In this document: positions 46,632-55,605 of the stretch, in pieces | How the letters are laid out: each line of letters opens with the position of its first letter | How positions within the stretch are numbered: the first letter of the stretch is position 1 | Assembly (NCBI RefSeq): GCF_034424625.1 | Contig: NZ_CP139976.1 | Span: 5,332,001-5,396,000, forward strand | DNA length: 64,000 nt | From: Janthinobacterium lividum | GTDB taxonomy: Bacteria > Pseudomonadota > Gammaproteobacteria > Burkholderiales > Burkholderiaceae_D | Direction: 5' to 3' | Notes under the pieces: generated by a model | What the model saw: only the letters and a program-made list of their open reading frames with translations | What the model was told of the DNA's origin: nothing | Databases searched by the model: none | Made by a program: the position numbers and the translations under genes

Positions 46632-46660
46632 GGGCAATAATGTTGCCCGCTGTACTTTTT
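46632..46660 (+). other. Hairpin plus T-run in the leader of the S9 peptidase gene
   Basis: GGGCAA (46632-46637) and TTGCCC (46643-46648) form a 6-bp stem; a T-run follows at 46655-46660. It is 20 bases before the ATG. The gap between stem and T-run makes it a weak terminator, so it may be a leader structure only. Confidence 0.35.
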
Positions 46661-46679
46661 TCATTACCGGACCACGCCC

Positions 46680-48836
46680 ATGACCTCACCCCGTCTTCGC
46701 CGTTCCCTCGGCTCCCTGCTGATCGCAGCGGCCTGCGCCTCGCTGGCAACGACCGTCCACGCCGCCGATACCAAGGCCACCACCCCAGTTGCCGCCACGC
46801 AAACCGATGCCAGGCACGCCATCACGCATGAAGACGTGTGGCTGATGAAACGGGTGGGCGCGCCCGTCGCCAGCCCGGACGGCAAGTGGGCCGTGTTTTC
46901 CGTGGTCGACAGCGCCTACTCTAGCCAAGACCAATCGTCGGACCTGTGGATCAAGTCGCTGCTTGACGACAGCCCTGCGCGCCGCCTGACCTCGTCCAAG
47001 GGCGGCGAAAGCGCCGTGGCCTGGTCGCCGGACAGCCGCCAGCTGGTCTTCGTTGCCAAGCGCGACGGCGATGACGCGGGACAGATTTACCGCCTCGACG
47101 TGGCTGCTGGCGGCGAAGCGCAGCGCCTGACCTCGCTCACCCTGGGCGCGCGCATGCCGAAATGGAGCCCGGATGGCAAGCAATTGCTGTTCATCAGCGA
47201 TATCTATCCAGGCAACAAGACGGAAGCCGACGTCAAGCAAAGCGCGAAAGAGCGCAAGGAGCGCAAATACAGCGCCCGTTCGTATGAAACGACGGCGCCC
47301 CGCTATTTCGACAAATGGTTGACCGACAAGCAGGTGCGGCTGTTCATCGTCGACGCCGACGCCGCAGCAACCCCGCGCGACATCCTGTCGGGCACACAAC
47401 TGGTCACCCTGCCGGGCTTTGGCGGCGGCCAGGGCGACGAGGGGCAATCGCTGGATGCCGTCTGGACGCCGGACGGCAAGGCCGTCGTCTTCAATGCGGC
47501 CACCAACCGCGATGCGGCCCAGCGCGAAGCCGTCGTCTCGCAACTGTACTTGCTGCCCGTGGCGGGCGGTGAAGCGCAGCGTTTGACGCAGGACAAGCAC
47601 AGCTATGGCTCCCTGAAATTCGCGGCCGACGGCAAGACGCTGTTCGCGCTCAGCGACGCGCAAACGCCGGGCAAAGTGTATGACGTGAAACGCCTGGCCA
47701 GCTTCGCCTGGCCGATGAGCAATCCTGCGCCGACCATCCTGACGGCCAAGCTGGACCGCTCGATTTCGCGCTTTGTGCTGCCCGAAGGCGGCAAGCGCGT
47801 CATCTTCAGCTATGAACATGCTGGCCTGGAAAAGCTGTACTCGATCGACGCCAGGGGTGGCGACGTGCGCGAGGAACCATCCTTGCCGACGGGTACCATC
47901 AACTCGCTGAGCAGCGGCGGCAAGGCCCTGGTGGGCGTGTGGGAATCCGCCATCAATCCACCGGAAATCTACGCCTTCAACGGCAAGCAGCCGAAGCGCC
48001 TGACGACCTTCAACACGGACAAGGCAAGTAAAATCGACTGGCAGGCGCCCGAGCACTTCTGGTTCACCACGGCCGACGGCCGCCAGATCCACAATATGCT
48101 CGTCAAGCCGGCCAACTTTGACCCGAACAAGAAATACCCGCTGTTTACCGTCATCCACGGCGGCGCGGCCAGCATGTGGCGCGACCAGTTCGTGCTGCGC
48201 TGGAACTATCATTTGCTGGCCAAGCCCGGCTATGTCGTGCTGCTGACGGACTACAAGGGTTCCACCGGCTATGGCGAGGAATTCTCGCGGGCTATCCAGT
48301 TCGATCCGCTGAAGGGCCCTGGCGATGAAGTCAACCAGGGCGTCGATGAAGCCATCAAGAAATATCCATTTATCGACAGCACGAAACTGGCTGCCGGCGG
48401 CGCCAGCTATGGCGGCCACCTGGCCAACTGGCTGCAAGCGACCACCACGCGCTACAAGGCCATTGTCTCGCATGCGGGCGAAATGGACCTGATCATGCAA
48501 TGGGGTACCAGCGATGGCGGCTTCGGCCGTGAAACCAATGCAGGCGGCCCCGTGTGGTCGAACCTGCCCGTGTGGCGCGAGCAAAGCCCCGTCATGCAAG
48601 CGGGCAACCACGAAAAAGGCACGGGTTTCACGACCCCCATCCTGATCACCGTGGGCGAGCTCGATTACCGCGTGCCGGCCAACAATGCATTGATGAACTT
48701 TGCCGTGCAACAGCGCCTGAACGTGCCGGCGAAACTGCTGGTCTTCCCGGACGAAAACCACTGGATTTTGAAGGGCGAGAACAGCCGCTTCTTCTATAGC
48801 GAAGTCGAGGGCTGGCTGGCCAAATACTTAAAATAA
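46680..48836 (+). CDS. S9 family prolyl oligopeptidase (exported)
   Basis: Serine peptidase of 718 residues. A signal peptide (1-29, ending ATTVHA) precedes a beta-propeller (about 55-420; repeats such as WSPDSRQLVFVAK and WSPDGKQLLFISD) and then an alpha/beta hydrolase domain. The triad is Ser in AAGGASYGGHLANW (about 580), Asp in GELDYRVPANNA and His in PDENHWILKGEN. It is of the acylaminoacyl/dipeptidyl-peptidase type and releases short N-terminal fragments from peptides. Its TAA is followed immediately by the 101-bp inverted-repeat element. Confidence 0.93.
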   Translation: MTSPRLRRSLGSLLIAAACASLATTVHAADTKATTPVAATQTDARHAITHEDVWLMKRVGAPVASPDGKWAVFSVVDSAYSSQDQSSDLWIKSLLDDSPARRLTSSKGGESAVAWSPDSRQLVFVAKRDGDDAGQIYRLDVAAGGEAQRLTSLTLGARMPKWSPDGKQLLFISDIYPGNKTEADVKQSAKERKERKYSARSYETTAPRYFDKWLTDKQVRLFIVDADAAATPRDILSGTQLVTLPGFGGGQGDEGQSLDAVWTPDGKAVVFNAATNRDAAQREAVVSQLYLLPVAGGEAQRLTQDKHSYGSLKFAADGKTLFALSDAQTPGKVYDVKRLASFAWPMSNPAPTILTAKLDRSISRFVLPEGGKRVIFSYEHAGLEKLYSIDARGGDVREEPSLPTGTINSLSSGGKALVGVWESAINPPEIYAFNGKQPKRLTTFNTDKASKIDWQAPEHFWFTTADGRQIHNMLVKPANFDPNKKYPLFTVIHGGAASMWRDQFVLRWNYHLLAKPGYVVLLTDYKGSTGYGEEFSRAIQFDPLKGPGDEVNQGVDEAIKKYPFIDSTKLAAGGASYGGHLANWLQATTTRYKAIVSHAGEMDLIMQWGTSDGGFGRETNAGGPVWSNLPVWREQSPVMQAGNHEKGTGFTTPILITVGELDYRVPANNALMNFAVQQRLNVPAKLLVFPDENHWILKGENSRFFYSEVEGWLAKYLK

Positions 48837-48937
48837 GAACACCACAGAACAGTCCATGGCGGCGTTGCATTGCCTAGTCGTACTATTCGTACTGCCTTCG
48901 GCAATGCGCCTTGCCCTGAACGTGTTCTGAGGCGTTC
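48837..48937. repeat. 101-bp element with terminal inverted repeats
   Basis: Left end GAACACCACAGAACA (48837-48851) and right end TGTTCTGAGGCGTTC (48923-48937) are complementary at 13 of 15 positions. Inside, GCATTGCC (48867-48874) pairs with GGCAATGC (48900-48907). Between these are two direct copies of CGTACT. The left end begins at the base after the S9 stop codon. The core resembles an intergenic repeat I recall from several proteobacteria; copy number must be counted in the genome. Confidence 0.68.
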
Positions 48938-48955
48938 TTGAAATCTTGAAAAAAT

Positions 48956-48996
48956 GAAAAAGCCAGGCTCCGCTCATGCGGGCCTGGCTTTTTTCA
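48956..48996. terminator. Bidirectional intrinsic terminator
   Basis: Stem AAAAAGCCAGGC / GCCTGGCTTTTTT with a 13-base loop between the convergent S9 peptidase gene and MFS gene; it overlaps the MFS stop codon. Confidence 0.9.
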
Positions 48997-50286
48997 TGCG
49001 GGCTGGGCGGAGGCCACGGCCGCCTTCTGCCGCTGGATCGCCAGCACCAGCAGCGCGGCGACGAGGCAGGCGGCGCCGGCCGCGAACAGGGCAGGATTGT
49101 AGGTCAGCATCAGGGTGCGGATGCGGCCCGCGCCGTAGGCGGCCACGGCGGCGCCCAGCTGGTGGCCGGCGAAGATCCAGCCGAAGACCATGCCCGCCCG
49201 CTCCCGGCCAAACGTGGCCCCCACCAGTTTCACCGTCGGCGGCACGGTGGCGATCCAGTCCAGGCCGTAGAACATGGCGAACAGGGACAGGCCGTACAAG
49301 GTGAATTCCGAATACGGCAGCCAGAACAGCGACAAGCCACGCAAGCCGTAATACCAGAACAGCAGCTTGCGGTTGTCATAGCGGTCCGACAGCCAGCCGG
49401 ACAAGATGGTGCCAAACAGGTCGAACGCGCCCATCATGGCCAGCACGGACGCGGCCGGCACGGCTGACAGGCCCGAGTCGCCGCACAGGGAAATGAAATG
49501 CGTCTGGATCAAGCCATTCGTGCTGAGGCCGCAGATGAAAAACGTGCCGAACAATATCCAGAAGGTGCGGTTCGCCGCCACGCTGCGCAGGATCATGAAC
49601 GGCGTGGCAAACGTCATTGTCGCCGCCGGCGCCGCCACCAGGGGCGTGGCCGGGTCGGCGCCGTAGGGACGCAAGGCCACGTCCTGCGGGCGGTTGCGCA
49701 TGCACAGGAAGGCCAGCACGGCGACGGTGGCGCAGGCGGCAAACACGGGCATGACGGCCGTGCGCCAGCCGTAGTGTTCTATCAGCCAGGCGCCCACGGG
49801 CAGGAACAGCAGCTGGCCCGTGGCCGAACTGGCCGTCAGCACGCCCACCACCAGGCCACGGTGCGTCTCGAACCAGCGGTTCGCCACCACGGCGCTCAAG
49901 ACCAGCGCCGTCATGCCCGAACCGAGACCCAGCAGGATGCCCCACAGGGCGACCAGGTGCCAGAACTGCGTCATGCGCGTGGCCAGCAGCATGCCCGCTG
50001 CGATCAGGCCCAGAGCCACGCAGATGACATTGCGCAAGCCGAAACGCTCCATCAGGATGGCGGCAAACGGCCCCATCAGGCCGAACAGCACGAAGCGCAC
50101 GGCCAGGGCCGAGGAAATCTGCTCGGCATCCCAGCCGAACTCGCGGCTCAAGGGCTGCATCAGCGCGCCCGGCAAACCCAGCGCGGCCGACGACGTCAAG
50201 GCGGTGAGGAAAGTAATGGCGACGATGACCCAGGCAAAGTGCACGCCGCGCCGCTCCAGCCATTGCGAAAAAGATAGGGAAAGCAT
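48994..50286 (-). CDS. MFS transporter (monocarboxylate/oxalate-formate type)
   Basis: Twelve-helix major facilitator protein of 430 residues. The N-terminus WLERRGVHFAWVIVAITFLTALTSSAALGLPGALMQPLSREFGWD is typical of the OxlT/monocarboxylate-porter branch. The loop 2-3 motif is GPFAAILMERFGLRNV and loop 8-9 has GWLSDRYDNRK. Substrate likely a carboxylate but not determinable. GAGGACGGC precedes the ATG. Confidence 0.88.
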   Translation of the reverse strand: MLSLSFSQWLERRGVHFAWVIVAITFLTALTSSAALGLPGALMQPLSREFGWDAEQISSALAVRFVLFGLMGPFAAILMERFGLRNVICVALGLIAAGMLLATRMTQFWHLVALWGILLGLGSGMTALVLSAVVANRWFETHRGLVVGVLTASSATGQLLFLPVGAWLIEHYGWRTAVMPVFAACATVAVLAFLCMRNRPQDVALRPYGADPATPLVAAPAATMTFATPFMILRSVAANRTFWILFGTFFICGLSTNGLIQTHFISLCGDSGLSAVPAASVLAMMGAFDLFGTILSGWLSDRYDNRKLLFWYYGLRGLSLFWLPYSEFTLYGLSLFAMFYGLDWIATVPPTVKLVGATFGRERAGMVFGWIFAGHQLGAAVAAYGAGRIRTLMLTYNPALFAAGAACLVAALLVLAIQRQKAAVASAQPA

Positions 50287-50374
50287 GCCGTCCTCATGAG
50301 AAAAAGTGAATGCCGGTCAGCATCAGCCGACTGGATTTTTCTCATGTTATATTATGATCGTAATTTATACAATC

Positions 50375-50413
50375 AAAAAAAACTGGAGCCACACTGCTGC
50401 GTGCGGCTCCAGT
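50375..50413 (-). terminator. Intrinsic terminator of the BON gene
   Basis: Stem ACTGGAGCC (50382-50390) and GGCTCCAGT (50405-50413). Read on the minus strand it ends in eight T residues. Confidence 0.93.
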
Positions 50414-50443
50414 CCCGGCTTTAACGCATCGACAGAATGCGGC

Positions 50444-51175
50444 TTACTTCACCTTCAAGCCATTCTTCACATCCGTCACGCCTTCCACGCCACGGGCCAG
50501 GTCGGCGGCTTTTTTCACTTGCGCCTGCGAAGGCACGAAGCCGCTGAGCATGACGACACCGTTGACCGTTTCCACGTGTACATCGAGTGCTTTCAAGTCG
50601 TTGTCCTTGACGAGGTCAGCCTTGATTTTCGTCGTGATGACAGAGTCGGCCACGGCCGTCTTGGTGCTGCCGGCCGCATTGCGCGTCACGCAAGCGGCCT
50701 TGGCCGTCGCATCCATGGCGTCGCAGTTTTCCTTCATCGTGGCAGGCGGATTTTGCGCCACGTTGGTGCCGGCCCTGGCGCCCGTGTTGGCATCGGCCAG
50801 CGCGGCCGTTTTCGCCGCCTTGGCATCGGTCATGCACGTGGTTTTATCGGCCCCCGTGCGGTCGCCGCACTTGGCCTTGGCCAGGTCATACTCGGCATTG
50901 GCGACATCCTTGCGGGCCTTGCCCAGTTCGCGCGGCGTGTTGCGGTATTGCGCCACGGCGTCCGAATCGGCCTTGGCGCGCGCCACCTTGGCTTCCTCCA
51001 CGCAGACTTTTTTCGCGTTGCCGCTGTGGGCGTCGCAGGCGGCCTTGGCCTGCTTGTAGTCGGCCGATGCCTTGTCCGTCAAACTCTTGTACGAGGCATC
51101 CTGCGCATACGCGGGCGTGGCGGCAAGCAGGGCGCTGGCACTGGCGGCCAGCATGAGTGCGATCATTTTGTTCAT
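50444..51175 (-). CDS. Exported BON-domain protein
   Basis: Periplasmic protein of 243 residues with a signal peptide (1-24, ending LAATPAYA). Residues 25-150 are Ala/Lys/Asp-rich and helical with several Cys (KAACDAH, KKVCVEE, KAKCGDR, TTCMTDA), perhaps disulfide-linked helical hairpins. The BON domain is at 175-243: DSVITTKIKADLVKDNDLKALDVHVETVNGVVMLSGFV. BON domains bind phospholipid membranes (OsmY-like) in osmotic or envelope stress. The ATG at 51175 is set by AGAGGAACC; the upstream extension is not signal-like. Confidence 0.9.
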   Translation of the reverse strand: MNKMIALMLAASASALLAATPAYAQDASYKSLTDKASADYKQAKAACDAHSGNAKKVCVEEAKVARAKADSDAVAQYRNTPRELGKARKDVANAEYDLAKAKCGDRTGADKTTCMTDAKAAKTAALADANTGARAGTNVAQNPPATMKENCDAMDATAKAACVTRNAAGSTKTAVADSVITTKIKADLVKDNDLKALDVHVETVNGVVMLSGFVPSQAQVKKAADLARGVEGVTDVKNGLKVK

Positions 51176-51279
51176 GATGGTTCCTCTCTGGTTAGTTGAT
51201 GCCCAGATTAGACCCCTGCCGCGCGCAAAGCTCCGTGCGACAGCACACGCTGACAGTCCATTCGCATAAAAATCATCGC

Positions 51280-51972
51280 TTATTTGTCGCCGCTCAAGCC
51301 CTTCCGCCACAATACTTGCGCCTGTTCAAATGGTGAAACGGACTCATCAAATACACCCGCGCCAGCGGCCAGCGCCAGCCAGGCTTGCGTGGCGTGCGAA
51401 CCGCCTGCGCCATCGCCAGCCGCGCGCACGCCGCGCATCCAGGCCAGCACATCCTGATACTGCCCGGGGTGGCGTCCATGCATCCACGCCAGGGCTACCA
51501 GATCCGCATAGCCCTCTTCGCGGCGCGTCTCGCGCAGCTCCTGCGCCAGCGGTGTCAACTTGCTCCGCTGCATGCTGCGCGGCTCGACAAAGCCGCGTGG
51601 CAAGGCATGCCAGTCGCCCTGCGCATAGCGCTGGCAGTGGCCGATCTCATGCGCCGTCATCGCTTCCATCATCAGGCCGTGGCGCATGGGTAGCACGCCT
51701 TGCAGGACACTGTCCGCCTGCGCATTGCCGCGCAAGGAGAGCACCAGCTTGCAGCGCCCTGCTGCGTAGCCCAGCGCCAGCGGCACGGCGCCGGGGGCAT
51801 CCTGCGGCTGCACGATGATATCGATGGGCAAGCCTTGCGCACGCGCAAACGCGATGACGGCTTGGCCCGCCTGCAGCCAGCGGGTTTCCAGATCGGTGAG
51901 CTTGGCGGCAGCCACGGCGGACACAGGAGACAAAACGGTGAGCAAGCTCATCAGCAAGAGCGGATTTGGCAT
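51280..51972 (-). CDS. Secreted zincin-like peptidase, HEIGH motif
   Basis: Exported protein of 230 residues with signal peptide (1-22, ending VSAVAA). MEAMTAHEIGHCQRYAQGDW contains a HExxH zinc motif (near 120-124). A downstream RREEGYADLVALAWM is in the position of a third (Glu/Asp) ligand, a gluzincin-like layout. No characterised family comes to mind. The ATG at 51972 restores the signal peptide; the longer open frame upstream would bury it. It follows the M49 peptidase gene on the same strand after 150 bases and a terminator. Confidence 0.72.
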   Translation of the reverse strand: MPNPLLLMSLLTVLSPVSAVAAAKLTDLETRWLQAGQAVIAFARAQGLPIDIIVQPQDAPGAVPLALGYAAGRCKLVLSLRGNAQADSVLQGVLPMRHGLMMEAMTAHEIGHCQRYAQGDWHALPRGFVEPRSMQRSKLTPLAQELRETRREEGYADLVALAWMHGRHPGQYQDVLAWMRGVRAAGDGAGGSHATQAWLALAAGAGVFDESVSPFEQAQVLWRKGLSGDK

Positions 51973-52066
51973 GGGGTCGGCGGGGAAAAGAGGATATACC
52001 GCTGCAGAGTAAGCGGTGAAAATATTTCCACAAGGAAAAACTGGCAACTTTTCATAAATAAAGACG

Positions 52067-52096
52067 AAAAAAAACCGGCGCAGAGGCACCGGCTTT
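52067..52096 (-). terminator. Intrinsic terminator of the M49 peptidase gene
   Basis: Stem CCGGCGC / GCACCGG with one mismatch; on the minus strand it is followed by eight T residues. Confidence 0.8.
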
Positions 52097-52122
52097 TCAC
52101 ACTGATAATAATCAAGGTCAGC

Positions 52123-53856
52123 TTATTTCTTCGCCGCCTTGTCCAGCGCGCGGGCCGTGACGAATTCCGGGCGGATATCGTTGGGCACGGCCTTCATCTT
52201 GTCGAGCGCCACCTGCACTTCGGGGCGGATCACCACGTACTTGGTCATCAGGTCTTTCGCGCGCGCATAGTCGCCCGTCGCCTCGATGGTCAAGAATTCA
52301 CGGTCCAGGTCGATCACGGCCTGTTTGATCTTGCCAAAATCGACGCCGAACTTGCCGTCGCCCAGCGATACAAAGCCGCCCTTGTCGAGGATGTAATTCA
52401 TCTGGATGGCCATGCCGCGCGCATGCGAATCCGTCAAGCCGAAATGCAGGGTGCGGAAACCGGAGGCAAGGAAAGTGTTGTACAGCTTGCGCTCGGCCGC
52501 CTCGCCCTGGCCCAGGGTGTCGTTCAGTTGCCCCTTGTCCATCATGTAGCGCAGCGCGAACAGGCCGGTAATGTCCGCCTTGGCTTCCTCGATGGTGGAA
52601 TAGGCTTCCTTCAAGTCCTGGCGCGGCGTCGATGGCTTGCCGTCCACCGTGGTCGCATGCGGGCCCAGGCCGTGCATGATTTCATGCGCGAGGATGTGCG
52701 TGAAGAAGGAATTGAAGTCCACGTCCTGCTGCGCCTCGGGCGTGAGCACCAGTTTCGAGATCGGCGTCAGGGTGGCCTTGAACTTGGCTTCCTGCACATT
52801 CTTCAACATCACGCGCTTGGAGCCGCGCGCGCTGATGATGCGCTCGTCGTTCGGCAAGTTGTAGGCGGCCGTCTGCACGGCCATGTTGCCGTCGCCGGCG
52901 CCGTACACCTGGTTGACCACCACCATCGGCGCCAGCGCGCCCACTTTCGGATTGCGGTACCGGGCGTCGAGCGGCAGGTTGTCTTCCAGTTCCTGCATGT
53001 GCCTGGCGAAGAAGTTCAGCTTTTGCGTTTCCGCCTGGTCGCGGATGTTCACGTAGGCTTCGAACGCGGCTTTGTAGCCGAACAATTCGTCGTTATACGT
53101 CTCGTACGGGCCGATGGTGATGTCGACGGGTGAATCGAGGTCCATCCAGGCGAAGTCGGACGGCAGATAGTCGTTGTCGAGGAAAGCCTTGGCGCGCAGG
53201 GTGAGGAATTTCTTCAGGGATGCGTTGTCCGTGGCGGCGGCCGCTTCGTCGAGCAGCTTGGCCAACTGCTTCAGTTCCACCTTGTATTCATCCGAATATT
53301 TTACTGTGTGGTATTTGCCGTCCTTGCCCGCGCGAATCGTCGTGAAGAACCATTGCGCCTGCTGCTTGTCGTCCGCCGTCAAGCCGTTCATCCACGTTTC
53401 CAGGCTGGCCTTGGTGGCGCCCTGCGGATAGAAATTGCCCGCTTCCGGCTTGTGCGCGGGAATGGCGATGCCAGCATAGCTGGCAGGCATGAAGGAGGCA
53501 TGGGCATCGAGCACCGACCATGGGCCCTTGTTGATCCAGAAATAGTTCAAACGGGCCTGGCCCAGGGCCGACTTGTCTTTCTTCAGGGCTGCCCACAGCG
53601 CTTCATTGCCGGACCAGCGCTGGCGCAGCTGCAGCACGTCAACCAGCTTGGCCGCTTCAACCAGCTTGGCGATGGCCTCGCGGTCGCCTGCGGACAGGTG
53701 CGCAACATCGGCCGTCAGCGCGACGGGCGCATAACGCGCGCTCATGGCCGTCAGTTGCGCGGCGGTGGCCGGGGTTGCGGGTGCGGCCGCTTGCGTTGCG
53801 GCGCAGGCGCTGCCGACGGCGGCGGCCATCAGCAGGGGAATCAGGATGTTTTTCAT
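52123..53856 (-). CDS. Dipeptidyl-peptidase III-like (M49) metallopeptidase
   Basis: Exported zinc peptidase of 577 residues with signal peptide (1-19, ending VGSACA). Zinc site: ILAHEIMHGLGPH (about 390-402) and, 50 residues on, TIEEAKADITGLFALRY, the EEx(x)A/D ligand block of M49. Animal and yeast enzymes have a hexapeptide HExxxH; here the motif is the shorter HEIMH, as in the Caldithrix DPP III type. Other family-like blocks: YETYNDELFGYKAAFEAYVNIRD. It would trim dipeptides from short peptides. GAGG precedes the ATG. Confidence 0.85.
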   Translation of the reverse strand: MKNILIPLLMAAAVGSACAATQAAAPATPATAAQLTAMSARYAPVALTADVAHLSAGDREAIAKLVEAAKLVDVLQLRQRWSGNEALWAALKKDKSALGQARLNYFWINKGPWSVLDAHASFMPASYAGIAIPAHKPEAGNFYPQGATKASLETWMNGLTADDKQQAQWFFTTIRAGKDGKYHTVKYSDEYKVELKQLAKLLDEAAAATDNASLKKFLTLRAKAFLDNDYLPSDFAWMDLDSPVDITIGPYETYNDELFGYKAAFEAYVNIRDQAETQKLNFFARHMQELEDNLPLDARYRNPKVGALAPMVVVNQVYGAGDGNMAVQTAAYNLPNDERIISARGSKRVMLKNVQEAKFKATLTPISKLVLTPEAQQDVDFNSFFTHILAHEIMHGLGPHATTVDGKPSTPRQDLKEAYSTIEEAKADITGLFALRYMMDKGQLNDTLGQGEAAERKLYNTFLASGFRTLHFGLTDSHARGMAIQMNYILDKGGFVSLGDGKFGVDFGKIKQAVIDLDREFLTIEATGDYARAKDLMTKYVVIRPEVQVALDKMKAVPNDIRPEFVTARALDKAAKK

Positions 53857-53967
53857 GGGGCCTCGGTGTGTGGTTCACAGCAAGCAAGCGCCCCGCACCA
53901 TCACGGCGCGGCCGCTTCCTTGTTCAGCCTGCGATTGTCCCACCTGCCCCATGGCATGGCAAGCGGC

Positions 53968-54567
53968 TTACCAGACCTTGTACACCTGCCCCGTCTGCGC
54001 CCCTTCCACGCTGCGGCTGTAAGCGAGCGCCACGCGGCTGGCGGCGACCGGTTCGAAGCCGTAGAAGAAGGGGCCATACGCTTCCAGCGATTCGGCCAGC
54101 ACCGTGGGGCTGACGACATTGATGCGCACGCCGCGCGGCAACTCGATGGCGGCGCCCCGCACGAAACCTTCCACGGCCGCGTTGGTCATGGTGGCGGCCG
54201 TGCCGAAGCGGATCGGCTGCTCGGCCACGATGCCACTCGTGAGGGTGATCGAGCCGCCGTCGTTCAGGTATTCCTGCGCCACCAGCGCCACGTTGACCTG
54301 GCCCATCAGCTTGCTGTCCAGGCCCAGCCGGAATTGCTCGGGCGTGAATTCGGCCAGCGGGCCGAAATGCAGCTTGCCGGCCGTGACGACGACGGCATCG
54401 ACCTTGCCGATGCGCTTGAACAGGGCGCGTACCTGTGCGATGTCGCCCATGTCGGCCTGGTGCGTGCCGCTGCGGCTGCCCACTTCGATGATTTCATGGC
54501 GTTGCGCCAGTTGGGCGGCGACGGCTGTGCCGATGGTGCCGCTGGCGCCGATGATAACGATTTTCAT
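53968..54567 (-). CDS. Short-chain dehydrogenase/reductase-like protein
   Basis: Rossmann-fold protein of 199 residues. It has IGASGTIGTAVAAQL (cofactor loop) and DAVVVTAGKLHFG, but in place of the classical YxxxK it has TAATMTNAAVEGFVRGAA, so the usual catalytic Tyr and Lys are absent. It belongs to the short SDRs annotated as short-chain dehydrogenase with unproven activity. It is divergent from the LysR gene 111 bases away, a common regulator-target layout. Confidence 0.85.
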   Translation of the reverse strand: MKIVIIGASGTIGTAVAAQLAQRHEIIEVGSRSGTHQADMGDIAQVRALFKRIGKVDAVVVTAGKLHFGPLAEFTPEQFRLGLDSKLMGQVNVALVAQEYLNDGGSITLTSGIVAEQPIRFGTAATMTNAAVEGFVRGAAIELPRGVRINVVSPTVLAESLEAYGPFFYGFEPVAASRVALAYSRSVEGAQTGQVYKVW

Positions 54568-54678
54568 GATGCTTCCTAGTCTGGTTGAACGATGGAGCCA
54601 GTATGCGCCGCTTACAAAAAGGAATAAATGCGCTAGAATTTACAAGATTACTAACCTACAGTTTGCAATCAAGGCGCC

Positions 54679-55596
54679 ATGGATAAATTGCGCAGCATGG
54701 AAATTTTTGTCGCCGTCGTCGATGCGGGCAGTTTCACGGCCGCCGCCGAGGCGTTCCGGATCTCGCCCGTGATGGTGGGCAAGCACATCAAATATCTGGA
54801 AGAGCGGCTGGGCACGCGGCTGCTGGCGCGCACCACGCGGCGGCAAAGCCTGACGGAAATCGGCCAGCAGTATGTGGAGCAGTGCCGCCAGATTTTGGCC
54901 AGCATCCATGCGGCCGAACGTGGCGCGGAAGCCATGCGCACGGCGCCGCGCGGCAAGCTGAAGATCACGGCGCCCGTGTCGTTCGGCAGCGAGTGCATCG
55001 CGCCGCTGCTGGCCGACTACCTCGATGCCTATCCGGAAGTGAGCCTGGAATTGAACCTGAACGACAGGACGGTGGATCTGGTGGAGGAAGGATTCGATGC
55101 GGCCATCCGCATCGGCAAGCTGGAAGATTCCGCCATGGTGGCGCGCGCGCTGCGGCCGTATGCCATGGTGATCTGCGCCGCGCCCGCCTACCTGGCCAGA
55201 CACGGCACGCCGCGCACGCCGGCCGACCTGGCGCGCCACGAATGCCTGGACTTCATGCAATGGACGCGCCATGTACGCTGGCGCCTGGCCAGGAGCGGCG
55301 ACGACGATGGCAGCCCCGTGCGCGAGAGCCGCTTCCGCTCGAACAATGGGCAGGCGCTGCGCGTAGCGGCCCTGCACGGCTTCGGCATCGTCATGCAGGC
55401 GGAAATCCTGATGGCCGGCGATATCGCCGCCGGCAGGCTGGTGCCGCTGCTGGCCGACTACGTGCCGGCGCCGCGCCCCATGCACCTCGTGTATGCGCGC
55501 GACCGCCAGCCCACGCCGAAACTGACGACCTTCATTGATTTTCTGCTGGAACGCTACGGGCCGGCGGCGACACCGCCGCCGGCCACGCTCACGTAA
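54679..55596 (+). CDS. LysR-family transcriptional regulator
   Basis: Regulator of 305 residues. HTH residues 1-60: MDKLRSMEIFVAVVDAGSFTAAAEAF and VGKHIKYLEERLGTRLLARTTR. Effector domain begins RGKLKITAPVSFGSECIAPLLADYL. It belongs to the CrgA/DsdC-like subgroup often controlling a divergent oxidoreductase; here the SDR gene is the likely target. The last codons contain a perfect 11-bp GC hairpin (55559-55569 with 55574-55584) with no T-run. Confidence 0.92.
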   Translation: MDKLRSMEIFVAVVDAGSFTAAAEAFRISPVMVGKHIKYLEERLGTRLLARTTRRQSLTEIGQQYVEQCRQILASIHAAERGAEAMRTAPRGKLKITAPVSFGSECIAPLLADYLDAYPEVSLELNLNDRTVDLVEEGFDAAIRIGKLEDSAMVARALRPYAMVICAAPAYLARHGTPRTPADLARHECLDFMQWTRHVRWRLARSGDDDGSPVRESRFRSNNGQALRVAALHGFGIVMQAEILMAGDIAAGRLVPLLADYVPAPRPMHLVYARDRQPTPKLTTFIDFLLERYGPAATPPPATLT

Positions 55597-55605
55597 CCGG
55601 GAAGC

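Noticed and set aside
55559..55584. Perfect 11-bp GC hairpin at the end of the LysR gene as a terminator
   Set aside because: It lies inside coding sequence and has no T-run on either side; it may simply reflect Ala/Pro codons.
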